DNA of 38,635 nucleotides, taken from contig JACMQL010000040.1 in NCBI GenBank assembly GCA_014377015.1, positions 1 to 38,635 on the forward strand, in the 5' to 3' direction. The stretch is from Actinomycetota bacterium (GTDB lineage Bacteria > Actinomycetota > Actinomycetes > Nanopelagicales > Nanopelagicaceae). Within the stretch, counting starts at the first letter, position 1. Each line of letters starts with the position of its first letter. Below, in pieces: positions 16,690-24,864 of this stretch. The position numbers were made by a program, and so were the translations under genes. The notes under the pieces are model-generated. The model saw nothing but the letters and a program-made list of their open reading frames with translations, searched no databases and was not told where the DNA came from.

Positions 16690-17495
16690 TTGCCTGAATC
16701 GGGATTTTCGTCGCGCGGCTTGCTGCCACCGAACATGATTTCATCCCAGGAAGGGACTTTCGCGCGTGCAATCACACCATCTTGGGCCGCCTCTGCATCC
16801 GGCAGTTCACGAATTGAAACTAAGCGAGGAGGCTCGTGCACTTCAAAGTTCGACCGCGACTCGGTGAGACGTCCAGCTGGATGATTTCCGTAGACGAGAC
16901 CATGTTCACTTACTGGACGTTCGCGACTCTCGGCAGGTTCTCCAATGATCCAGCGAGCAGCATCATCGAGGGCGGATAACGAGCGTCGGTTCATATCGAA
17001 ATTCCACTCCGCAATGCCCCGACCTTCTCGGTTCGGGTAGCCGATTCGAATAAGCCATGATCCGTCTTCAAGTCTCCAGCAATTCCACTCCACGTCATCC
17101 ATATCGACTTGCCGAGGAGCGAGTCGGGATTCAACAATCTCAGCGAAGTTAATCGGTTCATGACCGCTCTCCTTGCGAACTACTACATCTTGAGCCAAGC
17201 CAATTACGTAACTTCTTTCTTGTAAAATTGGTCCTGCAAATCGTTCAACCTTTTCCAGACTCCACTGTGATTCGCGCGCGAGGTTTTCAATGGATTCCCC
17301 TGAACGAAGACGCGCTTGAATTTCCTTGACCGTAAGCGAACTATTTTCCTCCACATTAACAGGCACTAATCGTGGCTGATTCACTGTCGCGCGCAAGGTG
17401 TCGCTTATTCGTAAAAAATATTCTTGACCCTCGTGGTCAACTAAACTCAAATTCGCACCATCAGGGGTCTTACCATTCAATCGAAGCTCGGTCAC
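16686..17495 (-). CDS. sepH: Septation protein SepH
   Basis: 269 residues starting at GTG 17495. The N-terminal two thirds match DUF3071, the SepH domain: it opens MTELRLNGKTPDGANLSLVD, and LTVKEIQARLRSGESIENLA with WSLEKVERFAGPILQER form a helix-turn-helix-like motif. The C-terminus carries the short conserved VPSWDEIMFG after a variable linker. In Streptomyces and mycobacteria SepH binds FtsZ and promotes filament assembly at division sites. It is the clearest lineage marker in the window because the family is restricted to Actinobacteria. It is convergent with the phosphodiesterase gene (four-base overlap) and divergent from the inositol phosphatase gene. Confidence 0.92.
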   Translation of the reverse strand: MTELRLNGKTPDGANLSLVDHEGQEYFLRISDTLRATVNQPRLVPVNVEENSSLTVKEIQARLRSGESIENLARESQWSLEKVERFAGPILQERSYVIGLAQDVVVRKESGHEPINFAEIVESRLAPRQVDMDDVEWNCWRLEDGSWLIRIGYPNREGRGIAEWNFDMNRRSLSALDDAARWIIGEPAESRERPVSEHGLVYGNHPAGRLTESRSNFEVHEPPRLVSIRELPDAEAAQDGVIARAKVPSWDEIMFGGSKPRDENPDSGN

Positions 17496-17594
17496 ATCGA
17501 TGAGCGTAATGGATTGATCCTCGAGAATCGGTCAAGTGAGCAGAATGGTCGGATATTTGCCCGACCACAAGAGTTATCGATCGAATCTTTCTAT

Positions 17595-17600
17595 TAGGAT
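17595..17600 (+). promoter_or_regulatory. -10 box TAGGAT giving a probably leaderless message
   Basis: TAGGAT ends six bases before the ATG at 17607, and there is no Shine-Dalgarno. Transcription would begin at or next to the A of the start codon, as in leaderless actinobacterial messages. Confidence 0.5.
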
Positions 17601-17606
17601 TCTGCT

Positions 17607-18386
17607 ATGCCCGAGCAACAGGATCCGAATTCTCTTCTCGAATTGGCAACTAGAATCGCCCTAAAAGCTGGCGTGATGTTGATGGATCGGCCGGCGACAT
17701 TTGAGATTTCTGCTAAGTCCACTGCGATAGACATTGCCACGCAGATGGATCGAATTAGTGAGAAATTCATTGTGGATTCCATTCTCACCGCCCGGCCCGA
17801 TGACGGCATTGTGGGCGAAGAAGGAGCCGCGCGTCCCAGCAAGTCGGGAATCACGTGGGTGATAGACCCGATCGATGGGACCGTTAATTACTTGTATGGA
17901 CTTCCAGGTTGGAATGTCAGCATCGGGGCTAGGGATGACATGGGCTCACTTGTCGGAATCGTGCACGCGCCCACAATATATTCGACGTGGACGGCGGTGC
18001 GCGGCGGCGGATCCTTCTTTAACGGAAAGCGGATTTACTGCAACGATCCGGTCACTCTGGACAAGGCGCTCGTCGGGACTGGGTTCTCCTACGACGTACG
18101 TAAGCGCGTAGAACAGGGTCGAGTGATTTCCGAGTTGCTGCCCCAAATTCGCGATCTTCGCAGGATGGGTTCTTCCGCCGTGGACGTTTGCTACGTGGCC
18201 ACGGGAGCCTTTGACGGCTATTTTGAATCTGGCCTATTTGAATGGGATTACGCGGCTTCCTCGTTGGTCGCCAGCGAGGCTGGAGCGCTATTTAGGATCA
18301 ATCCGGTAAATGACATTACGGTCTGTGCCGGCCCCAGCCTCTATCCGGCCCTGGCGGTGGCAGTCAACGGGTTAGCCATTCTGTAG
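17607..18386 (+). CDS. Inositol monophosphatase family protein
   Basis: 259 residues from ATG 17607. Metal-binding motifs of the IMPase family are in place: GEEGA (first Glu), WVIDPIDGTVNYLYGLPGW (Asp-Pro-Ile-Asp-Gly-Thr) and FEWDYAASSLVASEAGA near the C-terminus. It dephosphorylates myo-inositol 1-phosphate or a related sugar phosphate in the cytoplasm. In actinobacteria this feeds inositol into phosphatidylinositol or mycothiol, but FBPase, histidinol-phosphatase or PAP-phosphatase activities are also found in this family. The gene is divergent from sepH and stands alone. Confidence 0.88.
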   Translation: MPEQQDPNSLLELATRIALKAGVMLMDRPATFEISAKSTAIDIATQMDRISEKFIVDSILTARPDDGIVGEEGAARPSKSGITWVIDPIDGTVNYLYGLPGWNVSIGARDDMGSLVGIVHAPTIYSTWTAVRGGGSFFNGKRIYCNDPVTLDKALVGTGFSYDVRKRVEQGRVISELLPQIRDLRRMGSSAVDVCYVATGAFDGYFESGLFEWDYAASSLVASEAGALFRINPVNDITVCAGPSLYPALAVAVNGLAIL

Positions 18387-18493
18387 TTGAACCCAGGGTC
18401 GGCTCGATTTAGGGTATCGGCCCCAAATATGGCAGGATAGGCGCCTTACGCCACTTGCACTTGCATTAGTTGACATGAAAATGAGGATCCACA

Positions 18494-18937
18494 ATGAACG
18501 TTCTTGATGCGGTAGACGCTGCTTCCCTTCGCTCGGATATCCCAACCTTCCGCGCCGGAGATGAACTCAAAGTTCACGTCCGAGTCATTGAGGGCAGCAA
18601 GAGCCGTATCCAGGTTTTCCAGGGAATTGTCATCCGTCGTCAGGGCGATGGGGTTCGCGAGACTTTTACCATTCGCAAGGTTTCTTACGGGGTCGGCGTG
18701 GAACGTACCTTCCCAGTCCATACTCCAGTGATTGAGAAAATCGAAGTAGTGCGTCAGGGCGATGTGCGACGCGCCAAGTTGTACTACCTCCGCGATCTGC
18801 GAGGTAAGGCGGCCAAGATTCGTGAGAAGCGCGGGGCGCAGGAGGCGGCACAATCTGCTCCCAAGGTTGCTCCAGTAGAAGTTGCGGAAGTCGTTGCCGC
18901 GGCAGTGGAGGCTGAAGTAGACGTCGAGCAGGCGTAA
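18494..18937 (+). CDS. rplS: 50S ribosomal protein L19
   Basis: 147 residues from ATG 18494. The L19 core is complete: [40 protein letters not shown] and [19 protein letters not shown]. It binds 23S rRNA at the interface of the subunits. The core ends near residue 118; a further 30 residues rich in Ala, Val and Glu form an acidic tail beyond the usual length of about 115. The 107-base gap upstream carries a small GGCG/CGCC hairpin near 18437-18449 but no recognised leader. lepB follows after eight bases, as in many actinobacteria, and probably shares the transcript. Confidence 0.96.
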   Translation: MNVLDAVDAASLRSDIPTFRAGDELKVHVRVIEGSKSRIQVFQGIVIRRQGDGVRETFTIRKVSYGVGVERTFPVHTPVIEKIEVVRQGDVRRAKLYYLRDLRGKAAKIREKRGAQEAAQSAPKVAPVEVAEVVAAAVEAEVDVEQA

Positions 18938-18945
18938 CTTCTTCA

Positions 18946-19599
18946 ATGAGACGCAAGGGCTCGGTCCTTCGGGAATTTCCAGCGCTGATATTTTTCGCCT
19001 TATTAGTCTCACTTATCATCAAAAGTTTTCTTATCCAGTTTTTCTATATTCCCTCGGGCTCCATGGAAAACACCTTGCAAGTTAAGGACCGGGTAGCCGT
19101 TAATAAAGTTCCTTTCATCTCCAAATCGATTAGACGCGGAGATATCGTGGTGTTTCGTGATCCCGATAAGTGGCTTTCCGAGCCTGACACTTCTGATTCG
19201 CAAGTCGTGATTGCGAAAATCAAAGAGGGTTTGATTGCGGTCGGTATTCTTCCCAACCCGGCGAAACAGCATCTTGTTAAGCGCGTAATTGGAGTTGCAG
19301 GAGACCACGTGGTCTGTTGTGATAACAATAAGAAGATTACGGTAAATGGAAAGCCGCTCAAAGAACCGTACATTTATAAAGGCGACGTCCCGAGCGATAT
19401 GAATTTCGATGTCACCGTGCCCGCTGGGAAAATTTGGGTAATGGGAGACCATCGCGCTGCAAGTGCAGATTCTCGGTATCACACCGATGACATCAACAAA
19501 GGTATGGTGCCGACAGATAAAATAGTCGGGCGAGTTGTTGCGGTGATATGGCCGCTGAAGAACGCCAAGCTAATTCGCCATGTTGACGCTCTGAAATAA
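18946..19599 (+). CDS. lepB: Signal peptidase I
   Basis: 217 residues from ATG 18946. One N-terminal membrane helix (about residues 9-32) anchors the enzyme with its active site outside. Catalytic Ser39 lies in IPSGSMENTL and the general-base Lys112 in LVKRVIGVAGD; the later boxes are VTVNGKPL and VMGDHRAASADSR. It removes Sec and Tat signal peptides, including presumably those of the secreted proteins in this window. It follows rplS closely and precedes rnhB by 23 bases, an order conserved in actinobacteria. Confidence 0.95.
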   Translation: MRRKGSVLREFPALIFFALLVSLIIKSFLIQFFYIPSGSMENTLQVKDRVAVNKVPFISKSIRRGDIVVFRDPDKWLSEPDTSDSQVVIAKIKEGLIAVGILPNPAKQHLVKRVIGVAGDHVVCCDNNKKITVNGKPLKEPYIYKGDVPSDMNFDVTVPAGKIWVMGDHRAASADSRYHTDDINKGMVPTDKIVGRVVAVIWPLKNAKLIRHVDALK

Positions 19600-19622
19600 C
19601 TCCATTCTGCTTCCTTGCGGAT

Positions 19623-20243
19623 GTGTCGATTATGGAGATTGAACAGATCCTCCACCACGCAGAACTTTTTCCATTGGCAGGAGTAGACGAAGCGGGCAGA
19701 GGTGCTTGTGCAGGACCCCTGGTTGTCGCTGCGGTGATACTACGAGACCCATTTTCACCCGCGCTAGCGCGTGTCAAAGATTCCAAGGAGATTAGAGAAG
19801 TCGAACGCGAATCCTTATTCGACATTGTTATCGAGGAGTCATTAGCTCATTGCATTGTTGAAATATCACCTAACGAGATCGACGAACGCGGCGTGCATGC
19901 CGCCAATATCGACGGGATGCGACGCGCTGTATTGGGGCTGGCTCTCGCTCCTAGGTTTGTGCTCACCGATGGCTACGCCGTCCCCGGGCTGGCAATTCCT
20001 TCACTCGGAGTGTGGAAGGGCGATCAAGTTGTACATTGCATCAGCGCTGCGTCGATTCTGGCCAAAGTGACGCGAGATCGAATTATGCGCACTGTGGACT
20101 CTGTGCATCCGCAGTACGGATTCGCAAAGCATAAAGGTTATTCGACGCTTCAACATATGAATGCAATCCGCGAATTCGGCCCTAGTCAGTTGCACCGACG
20201 ATCTTTTGCAAATGTCGCGACGATTATCAACATCACCGAATAG
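19623..20243 (+). CDS. rnhB: Ribonuclease HII
   Basis: 206 residues from GTG 19623; ATG 19632 is an equally plausible start. The first active-site block AGVDEAGRGACAGPLV includes Asp22 and Glu23, and later blocks are VLTDGYAVPG (catalytic Asp) and AASILAKVTRDRIM. The C-terminal GFAKHKGYSTLQHMNAIREFGP matches the family. It removes RNA from RNA-DNA hybrids and single ribonucleotides from DNA. It lies in the lepB-rnhB-yraN-comM-dprA order typical of actinobacteria. Confidence 0.95.
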   Translation: MSIMEIEQILHHAELFPLAGVDEAGRGACAGPLVVAAVILRDPFSPALARVKDSKEIREVERESLFDIVIEESLAHCIVEISPNEIDERGVHAANIDGMRRAVLGLALAPRFVLTDGYAVPGLAIPSLGVWKGDQVVHCISAASILAKVTRDRIMRTVDSVHPQYGFAKHKGYSTLQHMNAIREFGPSQLHRRSFANVATIINITE

Positions 20244-20302
20244 AGCACACGTCCTTTAGCGTCCTGTTTCGAAGTCAGTGCTCACTTTTACCCTGACGCA
20301 CT

Positions 20303-20683
20303 ATGAGTGAAGCAGCGCGAATCAAATTAAGCAACAAAACGCTCGGTGCCTTTGGCGAGCAGACGGTGGTCGACTACCTACTCGGGCGTCATATTTTGAT
20401 TGTGGATCGAAATTGGAGGATCAGGGAAGGCGAAGTAGACATCATCGCTCAACACCTGAGTGGAAGGTATGCATTTGTCGAAGTGAAGACGCGGCGCTCA
20501 CTTGCATTTGGTCATCCATTCGAAGCGATCTCGCGCGAAAAGGCGTATCGACTGCAACGTCTATCTCTTGCGTGGTTGGCTATTAATCACGCTTTCGGAG
20601 AACCGTTCACAATCGACTGTGCGGCAGTGCTCATCTCACCAACCGGGCAGGCCAACGTTGAATACCGAGAAGCGGTTCTATGA
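20303..20683 (+). CDS. yraN: YraN family (UPF0102) nuclease-like protein
   Basis: 126 residues from ATG 20303. Motifs LGAFGEQTVVDYLLGRHI, NWRIREGEVDIIAQ and FVEVKTRRSLAFG are those of UPF0102. The E-x-D and E-V-K residues resemble the active site of restriction-endonuclease-like or Holliday-junction-resolvase folds. Cellular function is not well established; its constant place beside comM and dprA suggests a role in DNA processing. It ends 16 bases before the comM start. Confidence 0.92.
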   Translation: MSEAARIKLSNKTLGAFGEQTVVDYLLGRHILIVDRNWRIREGEVDIIAQHLSGRYAFVEVKTRRSLAFGHPFEAISREKAYRLQRLSLAWLAINHAFGEPFTIDCAAVLISPTGQANVEYREAVL

Positions 20684-20699
20684 AGACAGCAATGGCAAC

Positions 20700-22217
20700 A
20701 TGCTAGGCCAGTGTCTTGGCATAGCGCTGCTGGGTCTTGATGGACAGTTGGTCAGCGTCGAAGTCGATATCGCGGACGGATTGCCGGGCTATACCCTGCT
20801 AGGACTTCCAGACACGGCCCTCACCGAATCAAAAGATCGCGTGCGATCGGCTCTGGTGAACAGTGGCGAAATATGGCCGAATAAGAAAGTCACAGTTTCA
20901 CTCTCGCCAGCATGGTTACCAAAAAGCGGATCGGGTTTTGATCTGCCGATCGCCATCGCTCTTCTGAGTGCCCATGGGGGCATTCCAGAGGGGAGATTAA
21001 ACAAGACTCTTTTTATTGGCGAACTTTCCCTTGATGGACGAGTTCAAGGAGTGCGCGGAGTATTGCCTTCTTTGATTGCCGCGTATAAGTGTGGAATAAC
21101 GGTCGCAGTGGTGCCGTTGGCAAACCGTCTAGAGGCAGAGTTGATGACAGAGATGAAAATTATATCGGTGGGGCATCTTCGCGAAGTTCTAATGTGGTTG
21201 CGTACTGGCGAGAGCCTGCGCAATGAAAATCTTGAATGTGAGTATGCGCCAGAAGATGAAGGTTTTGATTTTAGTGACGTTGCTGGGCAACCACACGCCA
21301 GACTTGCCGCAGAAGTTTCCGCGGTGGGCGGACATCACTTGCTGTTGATCGGTCCGCCAGGTGCAGGTAAAACCATGATCGCGCAGAGGTTGCCCGGAAT
21401 CCTGCCGCGATTGAGTCGCGCGGAAGTCTTGGAAGTTAGCGCAGTTCATTCACTTTCGCGCAGTCACAACAATCGCTCACCACTTTCTTCAGTTGCACCA
21501 TTTGTAGCGCCACACCACACCGCAACGCGTGTCGCAATGGTGGGCGGAGGCAGCTCCACGATTCGCCCGGGGGCATGCTCGCTCGCCCACCGAGGGGTGT
21601 TGTTCATCGACGAAGCCCCCGAGTGTGGCGCGGGTGTTTTAGACGCCCTTCGCCAGCCCCTGGAAGCGGGATCGATTTCAATTGCTCGCTCAATCGGGAG
21701 CGTTTCATACCCAGCCCAATTCATTTTGATACTTGCTGCCAATCCTTGCCCGTGCGGAAAGTTCTCGGGCAGGGGGCGCGGCTGTACCTGCAGTTCGTTG
21801 CAAGTACGACGCTACTTGGGCAAATTATCGGGGCCACTTATGGACCGAATCGACTTGCGTGTTGAAGTTGAGCCACTGAGTCGGCTTGAATTAGTGAAAT
21901 CAGAGTATGGCGATTCCAGCGCGACCATCGCGGAGCGAGTGAGCAAGGCTCGTTCAGTGGCGGCCCATCGGTTTAATCATGAGCCATGGTCTCTCAACGC
22001 CCAGATTCCAAGTCGAGCCTTGCAAAAGAAATATGTGTGCGAAAAATCGGCAATAAGTTTCCTACATACCGAACTTGATGCCGAGCGATTAACTGGTCGA
22101 GGGCTGCACAAAGTCATGCGCATTGCTTGGAGTCTGGCCGATTTGGCACTTCATCCGATTCCCACCTTAGGCGATATACGTACCGCGCTTCGATTGCGTG
22201 AGGGCTCAACTTTATGA
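20700..22217 (+). CDS. comM: ComM/YifB family AAA+ ATPase (Mg-chelatase-like)
   Basis: 505 residues from ATG 20700; the frame is open further upstream but that part overlaps yraN. An N-terminal Lon-like domain begins with LGIALLGLDGQLVSVEVDI and holds GLPDTALTESKDRVRSAL. Walker A GPPGAGKT is at about 218-225, Walker B VLFIDEAPE near 300, and a CPCG / CTCS cysteine cluster follows. The C-terminal part ends in the typical arginine-rich sensor helices (LHKVMRIAWSLADL). In naturally transformable bacteria ComM is a helicase that aids branch migration during recombination. The stop overlaps the dprA start in ATGA. Confidence 0.92.
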   Translation: MLGQCLGIALLGLDGQLVSVEVDIADGLPGYTLLGLPDTALTESKDRVRSALVNSGEIWPNKKVTVSLSPAWLPKSGSGFDLPIAIALLSAHGGIPEGRLNKTLFIGELSLDGRVQGVRGVLPSLIAAYKCGITVAVVPLANRLEAELMTEMKIISVGHLREVLMWLRTGESLRNENLECEYAPEDEGFDFSDVAGQPHARLAAEVSAVGGHHLLLIGPPGAGKTMIAQRLPGILPRLSRAEVLEVSAVHSLSRSHNNRSPLSSVAPFVAPHHTATRVAMVGGGSSTIRPGACSLAHRGVLFIDEAPECGAGVLDALRQPLEAGSISIARSIGSVSYPAQFILILAANPCPCGKFSGRGRGCTCSSLQVRRYLGKLSGPLMDRIDLRVEVEPLSRLELVKSEYGDSSATIAERVSKARSVAAHRFNHEPWSLNAQIPSRALQKKYVCEKSAISFLHTELDAERLTGRGLHKVMRIAWSLADLALHPIPTLGDIRTALRLREGSTL

Positions 22218-23074
22218 ATCTCTTTGAATCTCAGTTGGTCCTCTTTGCGGCGGTAGAAGGCGGGAGCCCTTTTTGGGCGAGTGAAGTCAAAACATTCGGT
22301 GCGCAGGAAGTCATTCGCAAAGCCAAGAGGCAGACATACGACCCGACGAAGTACGAAAAGGCGGTCGCGCGTATGTGCACACTTGATCCATCAACGCTGA
22401 TTCGTGAAATAGAAGGGGCCGCAGCAATCTTCATCACCAAGGAAGACCCTCTTTGGCCCATGGGTTTGAATGATCTCGTTGCACCGCCGCATGGACTCAT
22501 TGTTAAAGGAAACGCGCAGGCACTCACGACGCAATCCTTGGCAATCGTAGGCACGCGAAATCCGACAAACTACGGAGTTCGAATTGCAGGTGAATTTGCC
22601 GCGGGATTCGCAGATCGTGATTGGACGATCATCAGTGGCGGCGCCTATGGAATAGATGCAGCAGCGCATCGGGGAGCTCTCATTGCAGAAGGCGTCAGCA
22701 TTGCGGTGTTGGCGTGCGGAATAAACGTGAATTACCCCGCGGGCCATGCACGACTCTTTGCAGAACTGTGCGAATCCGGCGCTCTTATTTCGGAAGTCAT
22801 GCCAACTGTTTCGGCGATTCCAGCTCGCTTTCTTACTCGCAATCGCCTGATAGCAGCGATCTCTCGTTCAACGTTGGTCGTGGAAGCAGCCTTTAGAAGC
22901 GGCTCACTTCGCACCGCGCGAGATGCTGCCGAGATATTTCGACCGGTGATGGCAATTCCTGGACCCATCACGTCGCCGACAAGTGAAGGCTGCCATCGCC
23001 TTATCGGTGAACGGGCCGCCGAGATCGTCACCTCAGTTACAGATGCCGTGGAGTTCATTTCTACTTTCAAGTGA
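22214..23074 (+). CDS. dprA: DNA-processing protein DprA/Smf
   Basis: 286 residues from ATG 22214. The Rossmann-like core is clear: LAIVGTRNPTNYGVRIAGEF, IISGGAYGIDAAAHRGAL, SIAVLACGINVNYP and FLTRNRLIAAISRSTLVVEA. DprA binds single-stranded DNA and loads RecA. The protein ends soon after the core; the C-terminal winged-helix domain found in many longer homologues is absent, as in B. subtilis. It is translationally coupled to comM. With yraN and comM it forms a DNA-uptake or recombination cluster, but no pilus or channel genes are in this window. Confidence 0.93.
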   Translation: MNLFESQLVLFAAVEGGSPFWASEVKTFGAQEVIRKAKRQTYDPTKYEKAVARMCTLDPSTLIREIEGAAAIFITKEDPLWPMGLNDLVAPPHGLIVKGNAQALTTQSLAIVGTRNPTNYGVRIAGEFAAGFADRDWTIISGGAYGIDAAAHRGALIAEGVSIAVLACGINVNYPAGHARLFAELCESGALISEVMPTVSAIPARFLTRNRLIAAISRSTLVVEAAFRSGSLRTARDAAEIFRPVMAIPGPITSPTSEGCHRLIGERAAEIVTSVTDAVEFISTFK

Positions 23075-23086
23075 GAGACTGGCCCC

Positions 23087-24004
23087 GTGAATATATTTCG
23101 ATCGGGGTTCGTGGCAATCGTCGGCAGGCCCAATGTCGGTAAATCTACGTTGGTAAATGCTTTAGTGGGTTCCAAAATTGCGATTACCTCGCCGCACCCC
23201 AACACAACGAGAAAAGCGATCAGGGGAATAGTCAACGCTACCGATTTTCAGGCCATCCTGGTTGACACACCAGGTATTCATAAGCCTAAAACCTTGTTGG
23301 GCAACCGATTGAATATGGTCGCCGGACAAAGCCTGGATTCAGTAGATGTCATCGTGCTCTGTTTGCCTGCTGATGAAGAATCGCGAGCCGGTGATGAATT
23401 TATTATTCAAGAAATTAGCAAGCACCCAAGAGCGAAAAAGATAGCGGTCATAACAAAGACCGATCTCGTGGGAAAGGGAGATCTAGCAGTTCGGCTGTCA
23501 GGAATTGTGGCGCTGGCAAAAGATTTTTCGTGGGATGAGATTATTCCCGTCTCCGCCGCAATTCACGATCAAGTCGAGTTACTTCGAGATCTGATTGGTC
23601 GACTTCTACCACCCGGTCCCGAATTTTACCCCTCGACCACAGTGAGCGATCAAGGGAGCGAACAGTGGATATGCGAACTTATTCGCGAAGCTGCGCTGCG
23701 GGATGCCCGAGAAGAACTTCCTCACTCAATCACTGTGACCATTGATGAAATGTCAGAGCGCCCGCAGAAGGGTCCGCAGAAGTTTTACGATATTCACGCC
23801 ACGATTCACGTAGAACGTGACACCCAAAGAGCAATACTTCTCGGACATCAAGGGGAGAGATTGAAAGACGTTGGGATCCGCGCAAGAGTTGACATAGAGA
23901 GAATTCTGAATTCGCGCGTGTACTTAGGGTTGCACATAAAAGTGTCTAAAGATTGGCAACGCGATCCAAAACTTCTGGAGAAATTAGGGTTCGGCGAGAA
24001 TTAG
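23087..24004 (+). CDS. era: GTPase Era
   Basis: 305 residues from GTG 23087. GTPase motifs are in order: G1 GRPNVGKST at 13-21, G2 threonines in PNTTRKA, G3 DTPG at 60-63, G4 TKTD and G5 SAA. The C-terminal KH domain shows GHQGERLKDVGIRARVDIERIL split by the GXXG-like loop. Era binds the 3' end of 16S rRNA and helps mature the 30S subunit. In most bacteria it lies after ybeY; here it follows dprA by 12 bases and probably ends the rplS-to-era transcript. Confidence 0.95.
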   Translation: MNIFRSGFVAIVGRPNVGKSTLVNALVGSKIAITSPHPNTTRKAIRGIVNATDFQAILVDTPGIHKPKTLLGNRLNMVAGQSLDSVDVIVLCLPADEESRAGDEFIIQEISKHPRAKKIAVITKTDLVGKGDLAVRLSGIVALAKDFSWDEIIPVSAAIHDQVELLRDLIGRLLPPGPEFYPSTTVSDQGSEQWICELIREAALRDAREELPHSITVTIDEMSERPQKGPQKFYDIHATIHVERDTQRAILLGHQGERLKDVGIRARVDIERILNSRVYLGLHIKVSKDWQRDPKLLEKLGFGEN

Positions 24005-24016
24005 ACGGGGAGTGTT

Positions 24017-24640
24017 CTACCTGCAGGATGTGAGCGCGGCAAATTTTGGTGTGGTCCTGCTCTTTATTTCACTACTCGCAGGTGCGTGAAATTTAACGCC
24101 AAAGAATTGAATGTAAGTCGCATCGAGGGCTTTTTGCACCTCACTTGGCGCGGAAGATCGGTACGAGATGTACTCAGATCCACTTGATATTGCACGGTAG
24201 GAAACTTTCTCATTACCGGCCTCGACCCACAACGGCGCCGAAAATCCAGAACACGTGGATGTTGAGTTTTTCAAGGTACGAAGTTCTAACTTCTGCATGG
24301 CATTGCACGTTATCCATACATACAGACCCTCGTTGCCATTGCGAACACCTTGCCCATAAACGGTTGGGTGGCAGTAGAGTTTTGACTCAGTTGAGGAGAG
24401 GAAATTTAGACTACGAGCATTGCTTAGTTCAATTTGGGTGGCAACAGTTTGCACGTAGGAATTTACTTGATTTTGCGAGAAATGACCTCCGGCTGCATTT
24501 CCAACTGGAGCAAAGGTTGCGCCGATTGCGATGGTTAGGACTGTCAGCACGGCGACGCTTGCAAAAGAAAAAGCCGACCTCTTTGTCGGCCTTCTCATTC
24601 CCGAAGCGATGCTTGTCGGGATTGTCCGCACGTGCACCAT
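24017..24640 (-). CDS. Secreted protein of unknown function next to a peptide-regulator pair
   Basis: 207 residues from ATG 24640, preceded by AGAGG at a seven-base spacing; ATG 24598 is an alternative. A signal peptide runs from the basic MRRPTKRS through a hydrophobic stretch to GNAA near residue 50. The mature part shows no family I know. It has five cysteines (KLYCHPT, VWITCNAM, TSTCSGFS and the terminal LTSCR among them), a WITCN motif and many Ser/Thr, as expected for a disulfide-stabilised exported protein. It lies 69 bases downstream of the 45-residue secreted peptide gene on the same strand and could share its transcript. A terminator-like hairpin sits inside its first codons. It may be the output or target of the peptide system; that is inference. 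Confidence 0.7.
   Translation of the reverse strand: MVHVRTIPTSIASGMRRPTKRSAFSFASVAVLTVLTIAIGATFAPVGNAAGGHFSQNQVNSYVQTVATQIELSNARSLNFLSSTESKLYCHPTVYGQGVRNGNEGLYVWITCNAMQKLELRTLKNSTSTCSGFSAPLWVEAGNEKVSYRAISSGSEYISYRSSAPSEVQKALDATYIQFFGVKFHAPASSEIKSRTTPKFAALTSCR
24563..24593 (-). terminator. Terminator-like hairpin inside the start of the secreted gene
   Basis: Read on the minus strand, GCCGAC and GTCGGC pair across a six-base loop (24573-24590) and are followed at once by TTTTTCTTTT (24572-24563). This is the form of an intrinsic terminator. It lies about 120 bases beyond the stop of the peptide gene but within codons 17-26 of the downstream secreted protein, so it could attenuate expression of that gene unless ribosomes follow closely. 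Confidence 0.55.
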
Positions 24641-24709
24641 ATCTAAACCTCTGTCTCTCGGTAGAACTGGTAACTCACTCAGCGAAATCTCGGATGGGGA
24701 AGACCGAAA

Positions 24710-24847
24710 TTAGCAGCAGCCGTTGAGTCCAGGGATGCTCGCAAGCAGGGTGTATGACACTGAAGTTTTTGACTTCGAAGCCGCTTCTGCAGGAACCACG
24801 GTGGTGGTTAAGAAAAGTGCGGTCAGGGTGATTGCAATCAACTTCAC
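24710..24847 (-). CDS. 45-residue secreted peptide ending in Cys-Cys (candidate signalling peptide)
   Basis: GTG 24847 is preceded by a perfect GGAGG at 24853-24857, five bases away, the strongest ribosome site in this part of the window. The frame is open further upstream but that part overlaps the regulator's promoter region. The product has a textbook signal peptide: MKLIAITLTALFLTTTVVPA then EAA, with likely cleavage after Ala22 or Ala23. This leaves a mature peptide of about 22 residues, SKSKTSVSYTLLASIPGLN plus GCC. The C-terminal double cysteine has no nearby partner enzyme for modification. The gene is divergent from an HTH-TPR regulator with a shared palindrome between them, as in Firmicute pheromone-regulator pairs. 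That it signals is inference; a small structural or toxic peptide is possible. Confidence 0.7.
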   Translation of the reverse strand: MKLIAITLTALFLTTTVVPAEAASKSKTSVSYTLLASIPGLNGCC

Positions 24848-24864
24848 AATATCCTCCAAATGGT

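Noticed and set aside
24710-24847. Lanthipeptide or other modified bacteriocin precursor
   Set aside because: The N-terminus is a Sec signal peptide, not a RiPP leader, and no modification, protease or dedicated exporter gene is nearby.
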